This document shows positions 1 to 13,000 of a stretch of 64,000 nucleotides of DNA, piece after piece (position 1 is the first letter of the stretch; each line of letters begins with the position of its first letter). Below the pieces are notes generated by a model. The model saw only the letters and a program-made list of their open reading frames with translations, did not search any database and was not told where the DNA came from. A program made the position numbers and the translations under genes. Origin of the DNA: Gibbula magus (taxonomy: Eukaryota > Mollusca > Gastropoda > Trochida > Trochidae); NCBI GenBank assembly GCA_936450465.1, contig OW388290.1:25347457-25411456 (forward strand). Reading direction: 5' to 3'.

Positions 1-1038
1 CATCTAAAGTTCTCCATCCATTGGTAAACCTATAAGTAATAAGATATACTCGAAAGCTACTTGAGACTGACCTATCTGACCTATTATCCACACCCCCCCA
101 CTCTCCTATTAGGTCGTGCGAGTATCACAGACATTATATCTTTCAAGTAAACACATTACCTACGTATTATATAGAGTAAATAGAGTATATATAGAAAGTA
201 TATTCCAACTGAAAGGAATTACTTAAGTCTTATTCCACAAGGTGTATTTCTGGTTAACCAAAAAGTAGATAATGAATTATCTGTTATGGATTCTCTGCTG
301 ATGGCAATGATTTCAGTATTAGCATTTGTTATATTTCACAATCGATCTGTTCCATCATCACCACTATAAGCAGAGACTTCTGGATATAACATTTGATACA
401 TGATCTTCGAGCAGTGAAGAAAATGTTTAGGAAACTGGGTAATTAGCATAGGGAAAACTGACCAACTGTCACATTTAATTTGCAATATCCTGAACATTCT
501 TGGTAACTGATGATTATAATGTGCAACATAAATACATGCAAGGTTAGATATTAACAATCTAATTGCAAAGAAATCTCTTGCAGAAAGGTTTTTTTTTGTC
601 TTTTGTACCAGTCTACATGATTAAATGTTACTTGACTTCCAGCCTATCATTTAACAGTCTGAAGAATCTCAAAGCCGTCTGTGAAATAGTTCTTATATTT
701 TCAATTGGATACCTTTCTCAAGCAAATTATGAAACTTATTCACTGACGATTTTTCTTAGAACTTTTGTTGTTTGTTTGATTTCTACAATAAATAATGTGT
801 CTATGTTAGTAGGATTGCCTTGACATTCCAATTTTTTCAATTGTCCGTTATGTATATACTCAAATATCAGAGACAGTATGCAATGGATGAGGATTATGAG
901 TATGAAATGATAAACTATCATTATCATAGGGGATACTGTCTGCGTGTATAACATTTATTTCAAGCGAAAAATATGTCAATACCTCATTATTCGATAATGA
1001 GATTGTTCCCCGCAGATTACATAGTACATGTATTCAAC

Positions 1039-1300
1039 TTCCGTCCGTCCCATTTATTGATAGCATTATATCTCATGAACCGCTGCACCTAGAGTCTTCA
1101 AATTTGGTACCAGTCTTCATTTGGGGAATACGCAGAAACCAGTGGTTTTGGGTGATCTTTACATTATTTCAAGATCAATACGAGACTGACCAGCTTTTAA
1201 ATCTTAGCACTATTCCTCATGAACTGCTGCATCTAGAGTCTTCAAATTTGGTACAAGTCATTATTGGGGAGGACCTCAATTTCAAAATTACTACGAGATT
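1039..1300. repeat. Two-unit ~145-bp tandem repeat capped by GTCCGTCCGTCC
   Basis: The phrase CTAGAGTCTTCAAATTTGGTA-like recurs at about 1090 and 1235, each time preceded by CTCATGAAC-GCTGCA (starts 1072 and 1217), giving a period of 145 bp. A CCGTCCGTCC run lies just before the first unit, at 1041-1050. Dispersed arrays with this cap also occur here at 3370-3876 and 17590-18150. The autonomous parent of such arrays is not visible; a Helitron-like or other non-autonomous element is only a guess. The open frame at 1104-1325 is a by-product of the repeat. Confidence 0.75.
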
Positions 1301-2029
1301 TAAAAAATGTTTTTTAAAGTCTTAGCCCAATATCATAACAATTGAATCAAACATGTAATAGTCACTACTCGGTACAAGCTGTGTGTCCATCCTTTTAGCT
1401 TATTTCTTGATTGTGGTGGGGGGACATGGTCACGTTTGTTACATAACTTGTTAATTAAAGTGTCAAGTAAACAACTTCAAGATCCCTCAATGAGAACTGA
1501 ACAATATGCATATAGCGTTTGCAATGGGCATCTTGTAAAGAAAATTGTTCTTATACCACTTTTAAGACAATGTTCAGATAATGCCAAAGAAAATTTTTGT
1601 AATATGTCTTTCCTTCTGTACTAAAAACTTTAAAAAATATATCCCTAAGCTAAAATAGATACTCTGTAATGAAAAGCAATATGCAGTAATGTGATCAAGT
1701 AAAATGCCATGTCGGGTTGTTCAATCATCAAAGAAAGGAGTCGCATGTCATAAACAATTATATTAACAGATATGAAAGTCAGGAAGGTTTTCATCGTTTG
1801 AAGTTTGACGTCAAATGCAAAGAGAAAGAATACATTACTATACTTCACTGCAGCAGCATTAATTACTTTTGAATTTCGAAATGCAACAGAATTGCTTATT
1901 ACCCTCAGCTTGTCCTATATACATGTAGATTCTTGCCATCCCTTTGGATAACCCAGGTATGAGGCTGAGCTCAGTGTGAGCAAGTTTATAAGCTCAGTTT
2001 GAGCTAGAGTATGACTTCAATATGACCCT

Positions 2030-2712
2030 CTCTATTATTATTTTATTTATTATTTATTTCTTTTTGTGGTACATGCACATAACAATTTACAAGTGACATT
2101 CTGAATACAACATATTACAATAACACACAGCAATAAAACCCTCCGTTTTGTGTTACAATGTGTGTAAGTAAGAGACGGAACAAAGGTAAAGATAGAGGGA
2201 TGTTTTTTAATTAGTCAATTAGTAAGTGACAATTTGACCAAAATTTCATAAATTTGTCGGTATTGTATGTTTTCTTAATGTCACTTTTAATGTACATGTA
2301 GGTTAATTTGGTTTCAGACCGTTTTGTTTTGTTTTGAAAATGGTGTACTTAATGGTTGTGATTATCGTGTTCCGTTTTCTGTTCCTATATTCAGGATATT
2401 CAAGACAGATGTTTCTTTTTGATAGATTTATGTTTGTTTGTATACGTGTCTATATCCATTCGTTTACTTTATCCAAATATCTTTAAACAATTGGACATTC
2501 GAAAAAGAGATTACTTATTGTTTATATCACTTCCTCACAGAAGCTGCATATATTTTCGTCTATATTTTTCATCTTATGCAAACAATCATTTGTCGGCAGT
2601 ATTCTATATATCATTGAATATTGAAATCATTTTGTTTACGAATACAGATTACACACAAAAGGTATTTTGTGTATTTTGTTCCATTCACTTTCGTTTATTT
2701 GGAATTTGAGAT
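2030..2712 (-). mobile_element. LINE 3' fragment: C-terminal reverse-transcriptase tail with zinc-finger-like motif
   Basis: On the minus strand, from about 2710 downward, broken frames give a pattern typical of the C-terminal end of non-LTR retrotransposon proteins: EWNKIHKIPF, then a WFQY-like stretch, then ILPTNDCLHKMK, then ICSFCEE...HLFFECP-like residues (CxxC...C zinc-knuckle region), then a W-type end. Stops and a frameshift interrupt it. Downstream lies an AT-rich 3' region ending in AAATAAATAATAAATAAAAT at about 2030-2060, which looks like a simple-repeat LINE tail. The piece is 5'-truncated. The layout of Cys residues resembles L1/Tx1-like or other LINE clades, but I cannot assign the clade by eye. 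Confidence 0.72.
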
Positions 2713-2820
2713 CTCTTTTCAACTTTTTTTTGTTTTTGTACCAGCTCGGTGTTTTTACTAATTATTGTAATATATCCTAAAATATCCGACATCCGTTGTG
2801 CTTACTGGCAATCTTTTCAA

Positions 2821-2874
2821 TAAAATATGGGAATAACGGCATTTTAAAATATGGGAATAACGGCATTTTAAAAT
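2821..2874. repeat. 24-bp tandem repeat, 2.25 units
   Basis: The unit TAAAATATGGGAATAACGGC plus ATTT occurs at 2821-2844 and 2845-2868 with no mismatch, and TAAAAT follows. The perfect match suggests recent replication slippage. Confidence 0.9.
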
Positions 2875-2903
2875 GTATGTGTTTTGTATGAGTATTTCCT
2901 CAC

Positions 2904-3149
2904 TTTGAGTACAGAAAATGGTCTTAGTATGGTCCATAGTTTGTTCTCAAGGCAAAAAGCTCGGATAATTCTTTGAGAAAATGGAATATAATTGTTTGAC
3001 ATTACACCATAATTCTGAACTGTAGCTGTCATATCTACATTACCGCAATATTGGTTCCATGTGAAACAATCTTTGTGTAGAGATCTCAAATCCTCAGGGC
3101 ATAAATAATTGGAATGGTTGTTATAACAAGGCAGATCACATACCCCCGC
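2904..3149 (-). CDS. Candidate cysteine-rich exon (unrecognised), 82 codons
   Basis: The minus-strand open frame here is 82 codons and is flanked in phase 0 by splice-like borders: CTACAG before 3149 and GTGAGG after 2904. It contains five cysteines within the first ~40 residues, in the order VCDLPC, NYLCPEDL, HKDCFTWNQYC, and a sixth later in RAFCLENK. That density and the mixed hydrophilic composition look more like part of an extracellular disulphide-rich protein than random AT-rich sequence. The polypyrimidine tract before the acceptor is poor, no other exon can be joined to it, and I recognise no family. It sits just upstream of the LINE fragment on the same strand but does not resemble LINE protein. 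It could be a real exon, a decayed exon or chance. Confidence 0.3.
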
Positions 3150-3369
3150 CTGTAGTCTGATCGCCTTCGTACAGTATAAATAAATTGGAAAATATAATCT
3201 AGTCAATCGTGTCAATTAATAACAATGATTGTTTGTAAAGAAAATATTTTTAAAAATCATTTGAACCGTGGATGTTAAACCAATAAAAGGCACAACAATA
3301 TCATACAGGTAGGCAACATCCATATTTATGTTTTCAAGTTATATAGTTTATTAGTTTTGCTCCAGAAAT

Positions 3370-3876
3370 TACACAAATGACAAAATTTCAAAAGATTGTT
3401 TGGACCTTGGGACCCCTAAAGGACACAATAGTGCCATAAAGGCTATTTCAAAACCAAATTTGAAGTTTCAAAGTCAAATAGGTTTTGAGATATGCTCCGG
3501 AAATGAGACAAAGTCCAAAAATTGGACCGGTTTTGGTGAAAATTTCAAAACATATTTGGACCTTGGAGTTGAGACCCCTAAAAGGCACAATAGCACCATA
3601 AGGGTTACTTCCAAAGTCAAATAGTTTTTTTTGGATATGCTCCGGAAACGAGACAAAGTCCACAAATCGGACTGTTTTTTGGTGAAAATTTAAAAACATT
3701 ATTTGGACCTTGGAGTTGAGACCCCTTAAAGGCACAAGAGCACCATATGGGGTACTTCCATGCCAAATTTACCATCCTAGTCAAATAGGTTTTAAGATAT
3801 GCTCCGGACGGACGCATGCACGCACGGACACGCGGAGCGCTACATATACACCCCCGACTACGTCGTAGCGCGGGTT
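3370..3876. repeat. Three-unit ~150-bp tandem array with GC-rich GGACGGACG tail
   Basis: TTTGGACCTTGG recurs at about 3401, 3557 and 3703 (periods 156 and 146 bp), each followed by a CCCCTAAA-GGCACAATAGCACCATA-like segment and then GATATGCTCCGGA. The last unit ends in CGGACGGACGCATGCACGCA and a GC-rich stretch with ACTACGTCGTAGCGCGGGTT, containing the 12-bp palindrome CTACGTCGTAG-like core. The GC content of the tail contrasts sharply with the AT-rich surroundings. This is a dispersed, internally tandem repeat. The overlapping minus-strand open frames with repeated FRGLNSKVQ and SGAYLKT motifs are translations of the repeat, not genes. Confidence 0.85.
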
Positions 3877-6800
3877 AAAGAGGTATTAGTGACTTTATAT
3901 CAAATGTTCAAGAACACACATGTATATGAATGCATACCTACACATCATCTCTGTGAACGAGATAACAACATCTGAAATGGCTTCTTTCATTTCCTTTTGG
4001 ATTAATTATGAGGCATTACAATGCTAAACTGTTAGAATATTGTCCAACATCACTAATAAATTGATCAATTTTCTTGCTACATGTCACGATAATCTAATTT
4101 GGCTATCTTAACTCTTAACACTAACTACAGAATAAGAAAGAATATAATTCTGTCATAATTGATAATGTTATAAAGACATATCGATTGCTTTTGTAGAATC
4201 AAAGTGAAAAAGCTAGTTTGAATTAATGTATTAAATATGCTCGAACTACGATGTCAGGAAACTTTATGAATTCATTCCACAAACTGAAAAGGCTATGAGT
4301 ATTTCAATGACAGGCCTTACGTTTACACTTATTTTCATGTTTAGTAATAATTTCAAAATTAAGGATCTCACGTAATACCAGTGCAATAACGAAGGCCCAA
4401 ATGGCATCATATACAGTATTTCGACCGTGACAGCCTTAGTCGGGGAGTTTATCAGTAGGAAGCTAACGTTGCTATTTATATATTGATATATCATATTTTA
4501 CGGATAAAAGGTTGACTGTCGATTTAATTACGTCTACTACAATTAAGGTAATTTTAAATGTTTGCTTTATAATCAACTCAAACAATATTCGTTCGTTACC
4601 ATGATACTGTTACAGATCATTCATAAATGCTGACTCTGCATTAACTTTTTAACAGAAGTTACACACCGGGGGATATCTTAAGAGAATCAATACAGTTTAG
4701 AACAACCACCACACTTAGTTCCTAAATCGTGTCTGTATTATCCTCCCTGCACTTAGCTTTCCTGCTCCACTGGAAAGAAATGTCGGACGAGATGGAGATG
4801 GCTTGAGGCTGAAGTGAAATATCATGTCAAATCGAGAAAACAGAATGATTATTCAGTTTATCGTGGTTTCTTCTGACACTGAAGTGGCAGCGCTTCCAGC
4901 CTTGAATTTTAGTACTATTTTTAAACATTGTTATACCAGATGCTCAATCAACAATTTTAATACCATTCACAAAGATGTGGTTTAGGTAATAGTGAGAATA
5001 TGGTACTTTAGATTTTGTAGAAGTTACTACGCATGGAATAGAACAGTATATAGATACTTATTTTGCAAAATGAGGTTCTAATATCATTTTCTGTTGTCAA
5101 TATGATCTGAAAATCATTCACAATCTTCTTTGTTTTATTCAATTAATGTTTTTATCATGAAATCAAGACTTTCACCGTATTGATGATATTAAGTGATATG
5201 GGTAATAATCCTGACTTGACTTAACTTAACAATAAAAAAAACAAAGGTTGTATTGTCAAACTATGAATTATTGAAGAATAGAGACAACTATCTAGAATGC
5301 CAATCAAAGAAGTATGAATTATTAATCAGATTATCAATGCTGTACTTGTATGCAACTGTTGATTCTGATTCTGATTGAAACAACCGAGACTGCACTATCA
5401 TGATATGAAACAATAAAGATTACAATAACGGTTTATAATTTATGTATTTGTAAGCAATTCATAAATATCTTAGTTTGTGAAAATAAATGCTATTTGTTCT
5501 TAGTTATAATACTACAATAACCGATTCATAGAAACTCTTTTGGCATTAGATTGCCTTTGATTGACAATAAAATCCCCCAAAATACTTTCGATCAAAGGTA
5601 CCTTTTTAAATTTAGGTCTGAAACACAATACGAATAGTATCATGAGTGTGAATCAGTGCAAGAAGTTGAAATCACATTTACAGGGGAAGTTAAACTGAAC
5701 ATGTGTTTTTATATTGTAGCACTTACGAGAAGGTATCATAACTATATCAATTTATATCATAACTTTATAGATATATGGATATTCCGGGATAATATATACA
5801 GCTTTACGCTTTACCAAACCAACAACACAACTGAACATTTAATAATAGTGAACATGACACAAATAATATAAACATTTCACCATAATAAACATTTGCACGT
5901 GCACGACTTCGTATGAATTTCAAATCAGTTCGTCAACACTGGTAACTGAGAGCTAAACATTGGCTAAACAAAGCTACATTGTATGGATATAAATTGAAAG
6001 TGACCCTACAAAAATATTATTTCGAGATCATCTGTAAAGAAATATATTTTGTTACTGCTTCAGCGATATAAGATAAAAGGGCAAGCAGTCGTGAGCGATT
6101 ATCAGGAGCTGCATAATACTTTTTTTTAGAAATGGTTTCGGATAAACATTTAACGTTTAATGCAACATGCCATCTTAGTGAAACGATAGCAATGTGTTCC
6201 ATCAAAGTAAGTATTTACGTTTTGTATGTATCCTTAAAGGTTTTGAAAAGATAGATGCGAAGCACATACAACAAATTCATTTATGTTTAAGGTCAGGGCA
6301 TGGCAACTTTAAAATAAGATTTATGTGCAACCACGAAAATACAAATACCTCGAAACCAATAAATACTGTTTGCTTCTAGCGTCTGGATCATTGTAAGTTG
6401 AGACGAATATTAGATAACAGGTAAAAAATGCAGTTTGACTCTCCTGCAAGACTGAATTTTTTTCAGTCCAAACAATTCTTATTATTGATTTACAACACAC
6501 ATGCTTCTCCTCAAATATACAATGAGATAAATATGCATAAATGAAACCCACATGACCATATATAAGTTACATCATTATCATTTATTTCATATGTGCCATT
6601 GATTTTAATAAAAAGCACATGACAATCAAGAAATTATGTTGGTAATATCACTAATTTTTACAAACATATACTTTCATATCTGAGTCTTCCTTATCTACTT
6701 TTCAGTAAATCCACTGAATAAATACTAATACTCGTTTAACGAGGACATTATTTAAGTTCAATGCCTTTTCTTCAAATGTTTTAAAGGTTGTTTGAAGACT

Positions 6801-8060
6801 AGTTTTATTTAAAGAAAGTAGGCTATTTAATTGTTATATAAGCATACAATGCATAAACACATATTTTCATCGGAACTATGTGGGTGGACTCGTGGGGAAT
6901 ATGTGTACAACAACCTATTGATATTTTCGAACTTCTTATAACTTTTTCTGAACAATATTGTCATCATAAGTTATCAAATATAATCACGGATATCCTCCTC
7001 TACTGGCCCCATGGTTGAAGAAGATTTTGTTTTCTCTCAGGACTACTTACAATGTACGTCTCATTTGCATGTGAAAAAAAGTCTATGGACATTGATAAAT
7101 GTAGGTTCTAACTTCACCACTTAAAAAACTGTCATTCTCCTTTGAATGCATTCTCTTCCGAGAAATAACTTTAACTTGAACATATGTAGAAAGCATGCAT
7201 GTTATTATGTTTAATTCGTAAACGTTTTCATTGAGCTAGTTGTAAAGCTGGTTGTTGGCACTGATTTACTGCAAGCGAACAATAACAGCATGTTGAGGTG
7301 GCTTTTATGTTTCCCGTTTCACGCTCGTTAAGTTATAGAAAGAAAAAGCCGTCATTATAACATGAAACGTTCTGTCAGTGAGTCACACCCGTTTCCACGG
7401 CTGAATCATTCCTTAAGTATAAGGTTGATGAACGAGGTATCGGCTGCTTAAATGTAATACTACTGATCTGATCACTAACTCAAAGCCTGGATATCATAAA
7501 GGTATATTGTTCAAATCTATCTTATCGACGATTGGCCCTTATATAACATGTTGCAATTTATCATACACTTTCTGGTTATCCACCAGGTTTTTGGCAGATG
7601 CAATAGGCTTGAAGGAAAAGAAAGTTTTTTTTGGAAGAATGGACACTTTCACTGAATTTGCAAACTACGGAACACTTACAAGTTGCAACGTCCTGATTTT
7701 GTCGCACCAAATGTCAAACATTAACATTTGCTTATAAAAGAATGGACTTTTGCAACATTGTCGATTTTGATAAAGTTTGGGTTATTATTGCATTGCTGGC
7801 AAATACGCGACGAAGCGATGATCTTAGAAGATATGTGTGGTTACAGAGGGACTGGCCTTACGGCTGTAATACACAGGCGTGCTTCCATTCTTGTAGAATA
7901 ACCAAACCTTTCCAAGGAACTTCCTACATTGCGCGTGTTACTAGATACGTTTGCAATCATACGTAGGTTCTGCAGTGGTCATCCAGAACCGTTGACGTAA
8001 GTCTTATATGACACACCTGTGATCATCTTTGGAAACTATATGGCAACCTTCCATGACGTT
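3877..8060. other. AT-rich stretch with no supported gene
   Basis: I see only short open frames (at most 76 codons), homopolymer runs and no splice-supported coding segment, RNA gene or clear mobile element. It is probably intergenic or intronic. Confidence 0.6.
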
Positions 8061-8079
8061 CAAACGACACGCGGACATC

Positions 8080-8625
8080 AACTTCCAAACGCAAGGCATA
8101 ACTCTTGCCAGTCTGCATTACTGGCTGATTTAAGCCTTGCGGTATTTCCCTCGCTCTGATGTGCCTAGATAGTGAATCGCTGCACCAGACATGCATAGTG
8201 AGCCTGGATTTCTAAGCACAGATTTCCTGAGGAAATAGGGGGCGGGATAGCGCAGTGGTTAGTGCGTTCGGCTTCGGATCAATAGGTCAGGGGTTCGAAT
8301 CCCGCCAGGGGCACGGCAACTTAGTCTGCAGTAGAGAACTGTTCTACACGCAGTAAGGTTTTGGTGCAATGTTACATTGAATTTCAGCGTAGTAACACCT
8401 ATGGTTCACTAGTTTCAGCCGATGCTCGCAGGTTCCACCGCAATGCATAGCCACATGGCGTTGCGGGCTTTCTCCCTGCGATAATACTAGCAGCCGCGAT
8501 GTAAGTGAAATACTCTTGAAAGTGGCGTTAAACCCCATCTCATCTCTCATCTTAAGGAAATACTGCAAGGTCTGAATCAGCCATTAATGGAGACCGGCAA
8601 GAGTAATGCCTTGCATTGGGAAGTT
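8080..8625. repeat. 70-bp inverted repeat (hairpin element) interrupted by a SINE
   Basis: The arm at 8080-8149 and the arm at 8556-8625 are reverse complements with about 10 mismatches in 70 bp and no gaps by hand alignment. Shared landmarks are GCAAGGCATAACTCTTGCCA on the left and GGCAAGAGTAATGCCTTGC on the right. Without the SINE at 8238-8554 the arms would be separated by only about 80 bp, so the original unit was a compact ~220-bp hairpin, perhaps a MITE-like or satellite-type palindrome. The SINE's right target duplication (AGGAAATA) overlaps the first bases of the right arm, so the SINE landed at the loop-arm junction. Confidence 0.8.
8238..8554 (+). mobile_element. tRNA-derived SINE, copy 1
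   Basis: The head resembles a tRNA with pol III control boxes: A box TAGCGCAGTGG at 8248-8258 and B box GGTTCGAATCC at 8292-8302, followed by CGCCAGGGGCACGGCAAC. A body of about 210 bp follows (GCAGTAGAGAACTGTTCTAC, then CATAGCCACATGGCGTTGCG, then TACTCTTGAAAG) and the 3' end is GGCGTTAAACCCCATCTCAT with short CTCAT repeats. An 8-bp AGGAAATA target duplication flanks it at 8230-8237 and 8555-8562. It is not a functional tRNA gene: it lacks paired acceptor ends and carries a long non-tRNA body. Three more family members are at 14213, 28135 and 30319. Confidence 0.92.
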
Positions 8626-9593
8626 GCACGGATATCGGCACAGGCATTGTAATAACAGTGACACTACACCATCCTAATCATTGTGATTATACCTGTAATG
8701 TAACCTATGTATGACGTCATGTCAACAAATGTATGTGTGCCAGAACTTGAGCCTATCGCCTTTGATGATTGAAATTGATTTTTTAGCTGGTCTCGGATAA
8801 CATGGAATGGACAAATGATCAAAATATGAATGATCATAAATCTGTTAACAGAATGCTCATCATTCCTCAAAACATCATTCAGGTGTTTTAAGTCGTTGAA
8901 CTCTATATATATTGTTCTGCAAGGGAATTATTTAAAGAATATGCCGATATTTTCATGAACAATCAATCATAAACATTTTAATGGCAACAAGTTTCATGTT
9001 GTCATTTAATGATTACAAATAAGTATGCAAATAATTGATGTGAAGGATCTTGCAAGACCATATTATTTGTAAAGATATCAACGTCTCTTATGAGGTCAAT
9101 GGTTTGAAAGATCTGCAGCTTAACTATTGTATTTCTTAAACGCACTCGAAAAGAGTTGTGGCATTACAAGAAACTATTAAGGAAGATTCAAATGTCAAAC
9201 GAAATGTTATGATAATTAAAAAAGAAGAAGAAGTTGATATACCTGACATTGAACACGTTGCAATTTCATCATTACTATTCTCTTACAAAGATGTTGTAAC
9301 GTATCTGACTGGTGGGACTTCAAATAATGTCAAATTTCAACATTTTCTTAAGGAGAGTTATTATCCAGAAATCGAACTCTCTTCCAGTTCATTTTTGGCA
9401 GCAATACATTTTTGTGAATAAGCGTCATATATGCATTACGTTTTTCGGAGTAAAGGTTTATCCCTAAACTAACGGAAACCATTGAAATGTATGCAACGTA
9501 ATAATCATTTTGCGACATTTCACCTGATGTTACCACCACCTATATTCACTGTGGATATGTTACATTGTGTGTTAATTCAATTATAACATAGAG

Positions 9594-9842
9594 ATTATTA
9601 CCCGAGGAAGTGTGTCATATGATTTTTACGAAACGAGTGTGGATTTTTGTATTGCGAGAGCGAGGGCTATACACAAATTTGCACGAGTTTCGTAAAAATC
9701 GTATGACACACTTTCGAGTGTAATGATTTCTTTATTACCCATTTTATTCCGTTTCATTCGCGTAAAAATAGGTAGGTAACGGCCCACTTCCCTTGCGACG
9801 GCAAGCTACAGTGACGTCACGAACAATCGTTTTATGACGTCA
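9594..9842. mobile_element. Hairpin (MITE-like) element with ~43-bp arms and paired TGACGTCA
   Basis: ATTATTACCCGAGGAAGTGT...GATTTTTACGAAAC (9594-9637) is the inverted copy of GTTTCGTAAAAATC...ACACTTTCGAGTGTAATGAT (about 9687-9729), with roughly 85% identity and a ~48-bp loop. A diverged single arm of the same family is at 23891-23935, and a weaker similarity (ACACGAGTGTCTGAATATTG) is at about 54170. Downstream at 9812-9819 and 9835-9842 are two perfect CRE-type palindromes, TGACGTCA. The outer ends of the element were not resolved. Confidence 0.7.
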
Positions 9843-10099
9843 CAGACTACACAATACAGCAAGTAGCGGTGAAACAATGGTTGCTAGGCAAACGTGATAT
9901 GTGCACATGTGCTCATATCAATAATATTAACTCGGTTATTTTCAACCATATGGGTAGTAAATATCAAGATTAGTGCGAAATTTAAATTGCCTTGTATAAT
10001 CAATTGATTGCTGTCTATCCACAACGCAATCAACTCCACGACGGGCTGTCGATGTTTCACTTGAATATATCAAAACCGCCTTGACGTCGGGTTTTTACA

Positions 10100-13000
10100 T
10101 TAAAGAAGGTAAATAGGTTGATTTTCGGTTACCCAATATTGTCATTTCTAAATTCGTTTATTTAACAGTGTACATAACATTCATATTCAGCAATATCTAA
10201 AATAAGTGTATCAGTGTTGAATATGCGAAAGACAGTGATTGATTTTACTGTGGCGTTTAATTTTGGTATTCACAAGCTCTTTTAATCACAACAGTGTAGA
10301 ACTTAATTCAACGCTATATATACACATCATCATCCCCTGCTTACATTTATCCCTGTCGACAATAACTTACGTGCAGCAAACAGATATATAGAAATCGAGG
10401 TGACGTTTATGACTGTCTCTTACTGGTTCAATAAAATAAACCTAAATTCGTCATTACCACAGGGAGTGTACTGTCAGCATCACAATGTTTCTGCCGCTAG
10501 TGAACCATTACTCGATAATAATGCCAATAACGATACTTCGGGGAATCGAAACGTGTTATTGTAGTTTGCTTAGTGATTATATAATTATCTTTTACTTCAC
10601 ATGTCACATTCACGACCTTGTGAGAATGAGAGAAACGAGGTATTGGGGAAGGGACGTATACATTGTAAATACAAGGGTACGTTTTATACAAACAAGGCAT
10701 AAATTGATTGAAAGGTCAGTCATATAGCGGCAGTTATATATTCTCAGATAACAAAACGTGGCGTGATTTCTTTTATTGTGTGAGAGATTTTGCATTTATT
10801 CACTATGCTCAGGTTTGTGACAGATTCCAATGGCTTATACGGGAGTAAGGTGTCAGTGTTCTAAAAAAAACATACCGTCAATTTGAAGTATTTAAAGTTA
10901 GCAGCTGCATGTTTTGTCATGCCAGATGTGAAGAAGTATTATCGTTTTCCCAATGAACCTATTTGTCCAAATTAATCTTGATAAATAAGGTTTTAATATA
11001 TACATTGTAAGCTGTTATCTTGGCATAAATCAATTTAGACATGAAGATTTGAGTAAACTACATTCATGGTTGTATTATACATGTCCATATATTAAAACGA
11101 AACACTATCGTCCTGTATCCCAACTGTACATTATCACACATACATTTCACACGATGAGGCTGACACTTATACGACTTGACGTGGCAGTGAGTTAGCACGG
11201 AATATATTTGGAAACAAGTGGCACTTATCCTTAAATAAGACTGATACAAATTGTCATCAAATGTAACAATATGTCGTCTTTGGATCGTCGATACCTAATA
11301 TCTAAATGAAATTTTTCAAAGGGACTTTATTTTGTGACAAATAGGGTATTTCAATGTGTCCATAATTTGGCGCAGGTTAATTCTTATGCCTTTAACAAGT
11401 CCCTTGTGTCAAACTAATGGAGGCATTTCAAGCCATTTCCTACATAACCTCCATTACCTTTTATTGAAGTATCCATATCCAAGTACACACGGCTTTAGAA
11501 GCCCTATAGCATACTTTATGCGTTTTATAAATTAGTAACCTGTCATTTGAATGTTTCTTTTATGGTTGCAATCTTGCCCTTAAACAGAGTATAAATCCTA
11601 ATGCATGTTTTGGATAATTTTTCTTAAGAATTCAAAGAAATACCCACATGTTTGATTAAATTAACTAATTTATGCAGTGTGTGATTTGTAATCTCATGGC
11701 TCACTATGATTTTAAGTCTATATTCCATCATGACAATGCTGGTTTTATTCATTCTGATTCGTTGATTTATCTTAACGCCATATCACACTGAACTTGCTCT
11801 GATAATCTGAAACTTTTCTCCAGACATGAATCCATACGCTGACATCTAAATAGTACGACTGATAACTTTAAACTGCTTATCTGCTTTTAAGTAAGATAAA
11901 TTTATTTTCAGAGGTTATCAATTAGGGTTATCTCATATGTGTCCATAGGACAAGAGCAGAATATATGATGTTCAGTTATTTAAAATAAGAGTCCTTTGAG
12001 TGCAATTGAGTTGTTATCTGGGATGGTTATGTTCTCATGCAGTCGATATGGTACCTTTTATTCAAAATTTAAGGAAATCAGAATTTTAAAATTTGACATG
12101 CGGTATCATTTGGCCAAATTTCGAAATGTTCAACCACTGACTTGACAATCACACAATAAGTTTGAGAATAATTATTGTACGCACAGCGAAATTGTGTTTC
12201 TGTGTCACTGCAGTTGATGTAATGCTATTGAGCGAAAGATAAATTAAATGATATGTGCACGTAGATATACAAGTAGGTGAACACACTTTCGGGATGCAGC
12301 TGTATGCCAAACATAATCGATTTCGAGTTGTTAATTCAGTAGGTGAATTCGATTTCAATGTTGATAACATAAGGCACTTACCATACATGTACATACGTTT
12401 TATGAATATCAGTTTCAATATCAAGTTTCAAGTCAAATGTCAATTATCACAATTATGGTATACGACTGTTTTCACACTATTTTCGTGCAATAGGGAGAAA
12501 TGCTTTTATTGTATACTGCTGTGCATTGTCTATCAGGAAAGTATATGTAATGCATTAATATGTTGCCAACTGAGTAATATACACATGTCGGTTTTAATCA
12601 CATTTTAAATGTACGCAGTGCAAAGGAGAGAATCAAAATTAATCTTATGATTGACATACCTGCACTTAATTGGGAATTCTTTCTCATGTAAGCAATATGA
12701 ATACTTACAACCCTGACAGTATCATTCAGCTTCTTCATATCAATATAGCTCCCATAGCTTAATACTTCATCACTTAGATTGTAGGTTTGGAATTGCATAT
12801 TGTATTTTAAAAACGAGACGATGTAATTATCTTCCATTGAATAGTATTATATCCAGATTTGCCATGGAACATCTACTGCCCACATATACATTGGGTTGTG
12901 ATCAATTGAGGGAAACTGTATTCATGTGAATTGATCATGACAAAGCTAAACGAATTTTAAATATGTTGACAGTCCTTTTAATACCACACGACAGTGATGA

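Noticed and set aside
3448..3817. Overlapping minus frames with repeated motifs
   Set aside because: They read the three-unit tandem array at 3370-3876 in different frames.
8241..8315. Possible tRNA gene (also 14460-14520, 28135-28210, 30560-30631)
   Set aside because: The A and B boxes are there, but each head continues into the same ~200-bp SINE body. Acceptor-stem pairing is lacking and the copies are dispersed with target duplications.
9158..9421. 87-codon plus frame with many charged residues
   Set aside because: It starts at a GTG rather than ATG, has no recognised domain and no convincing acceptor or donor.
12255..12608. 117-codon plus-strand frame
   Set aside because: Longest frame of the window but no recognised domain, no splice or promoter support, and composition typical of AT-rich random sequence.
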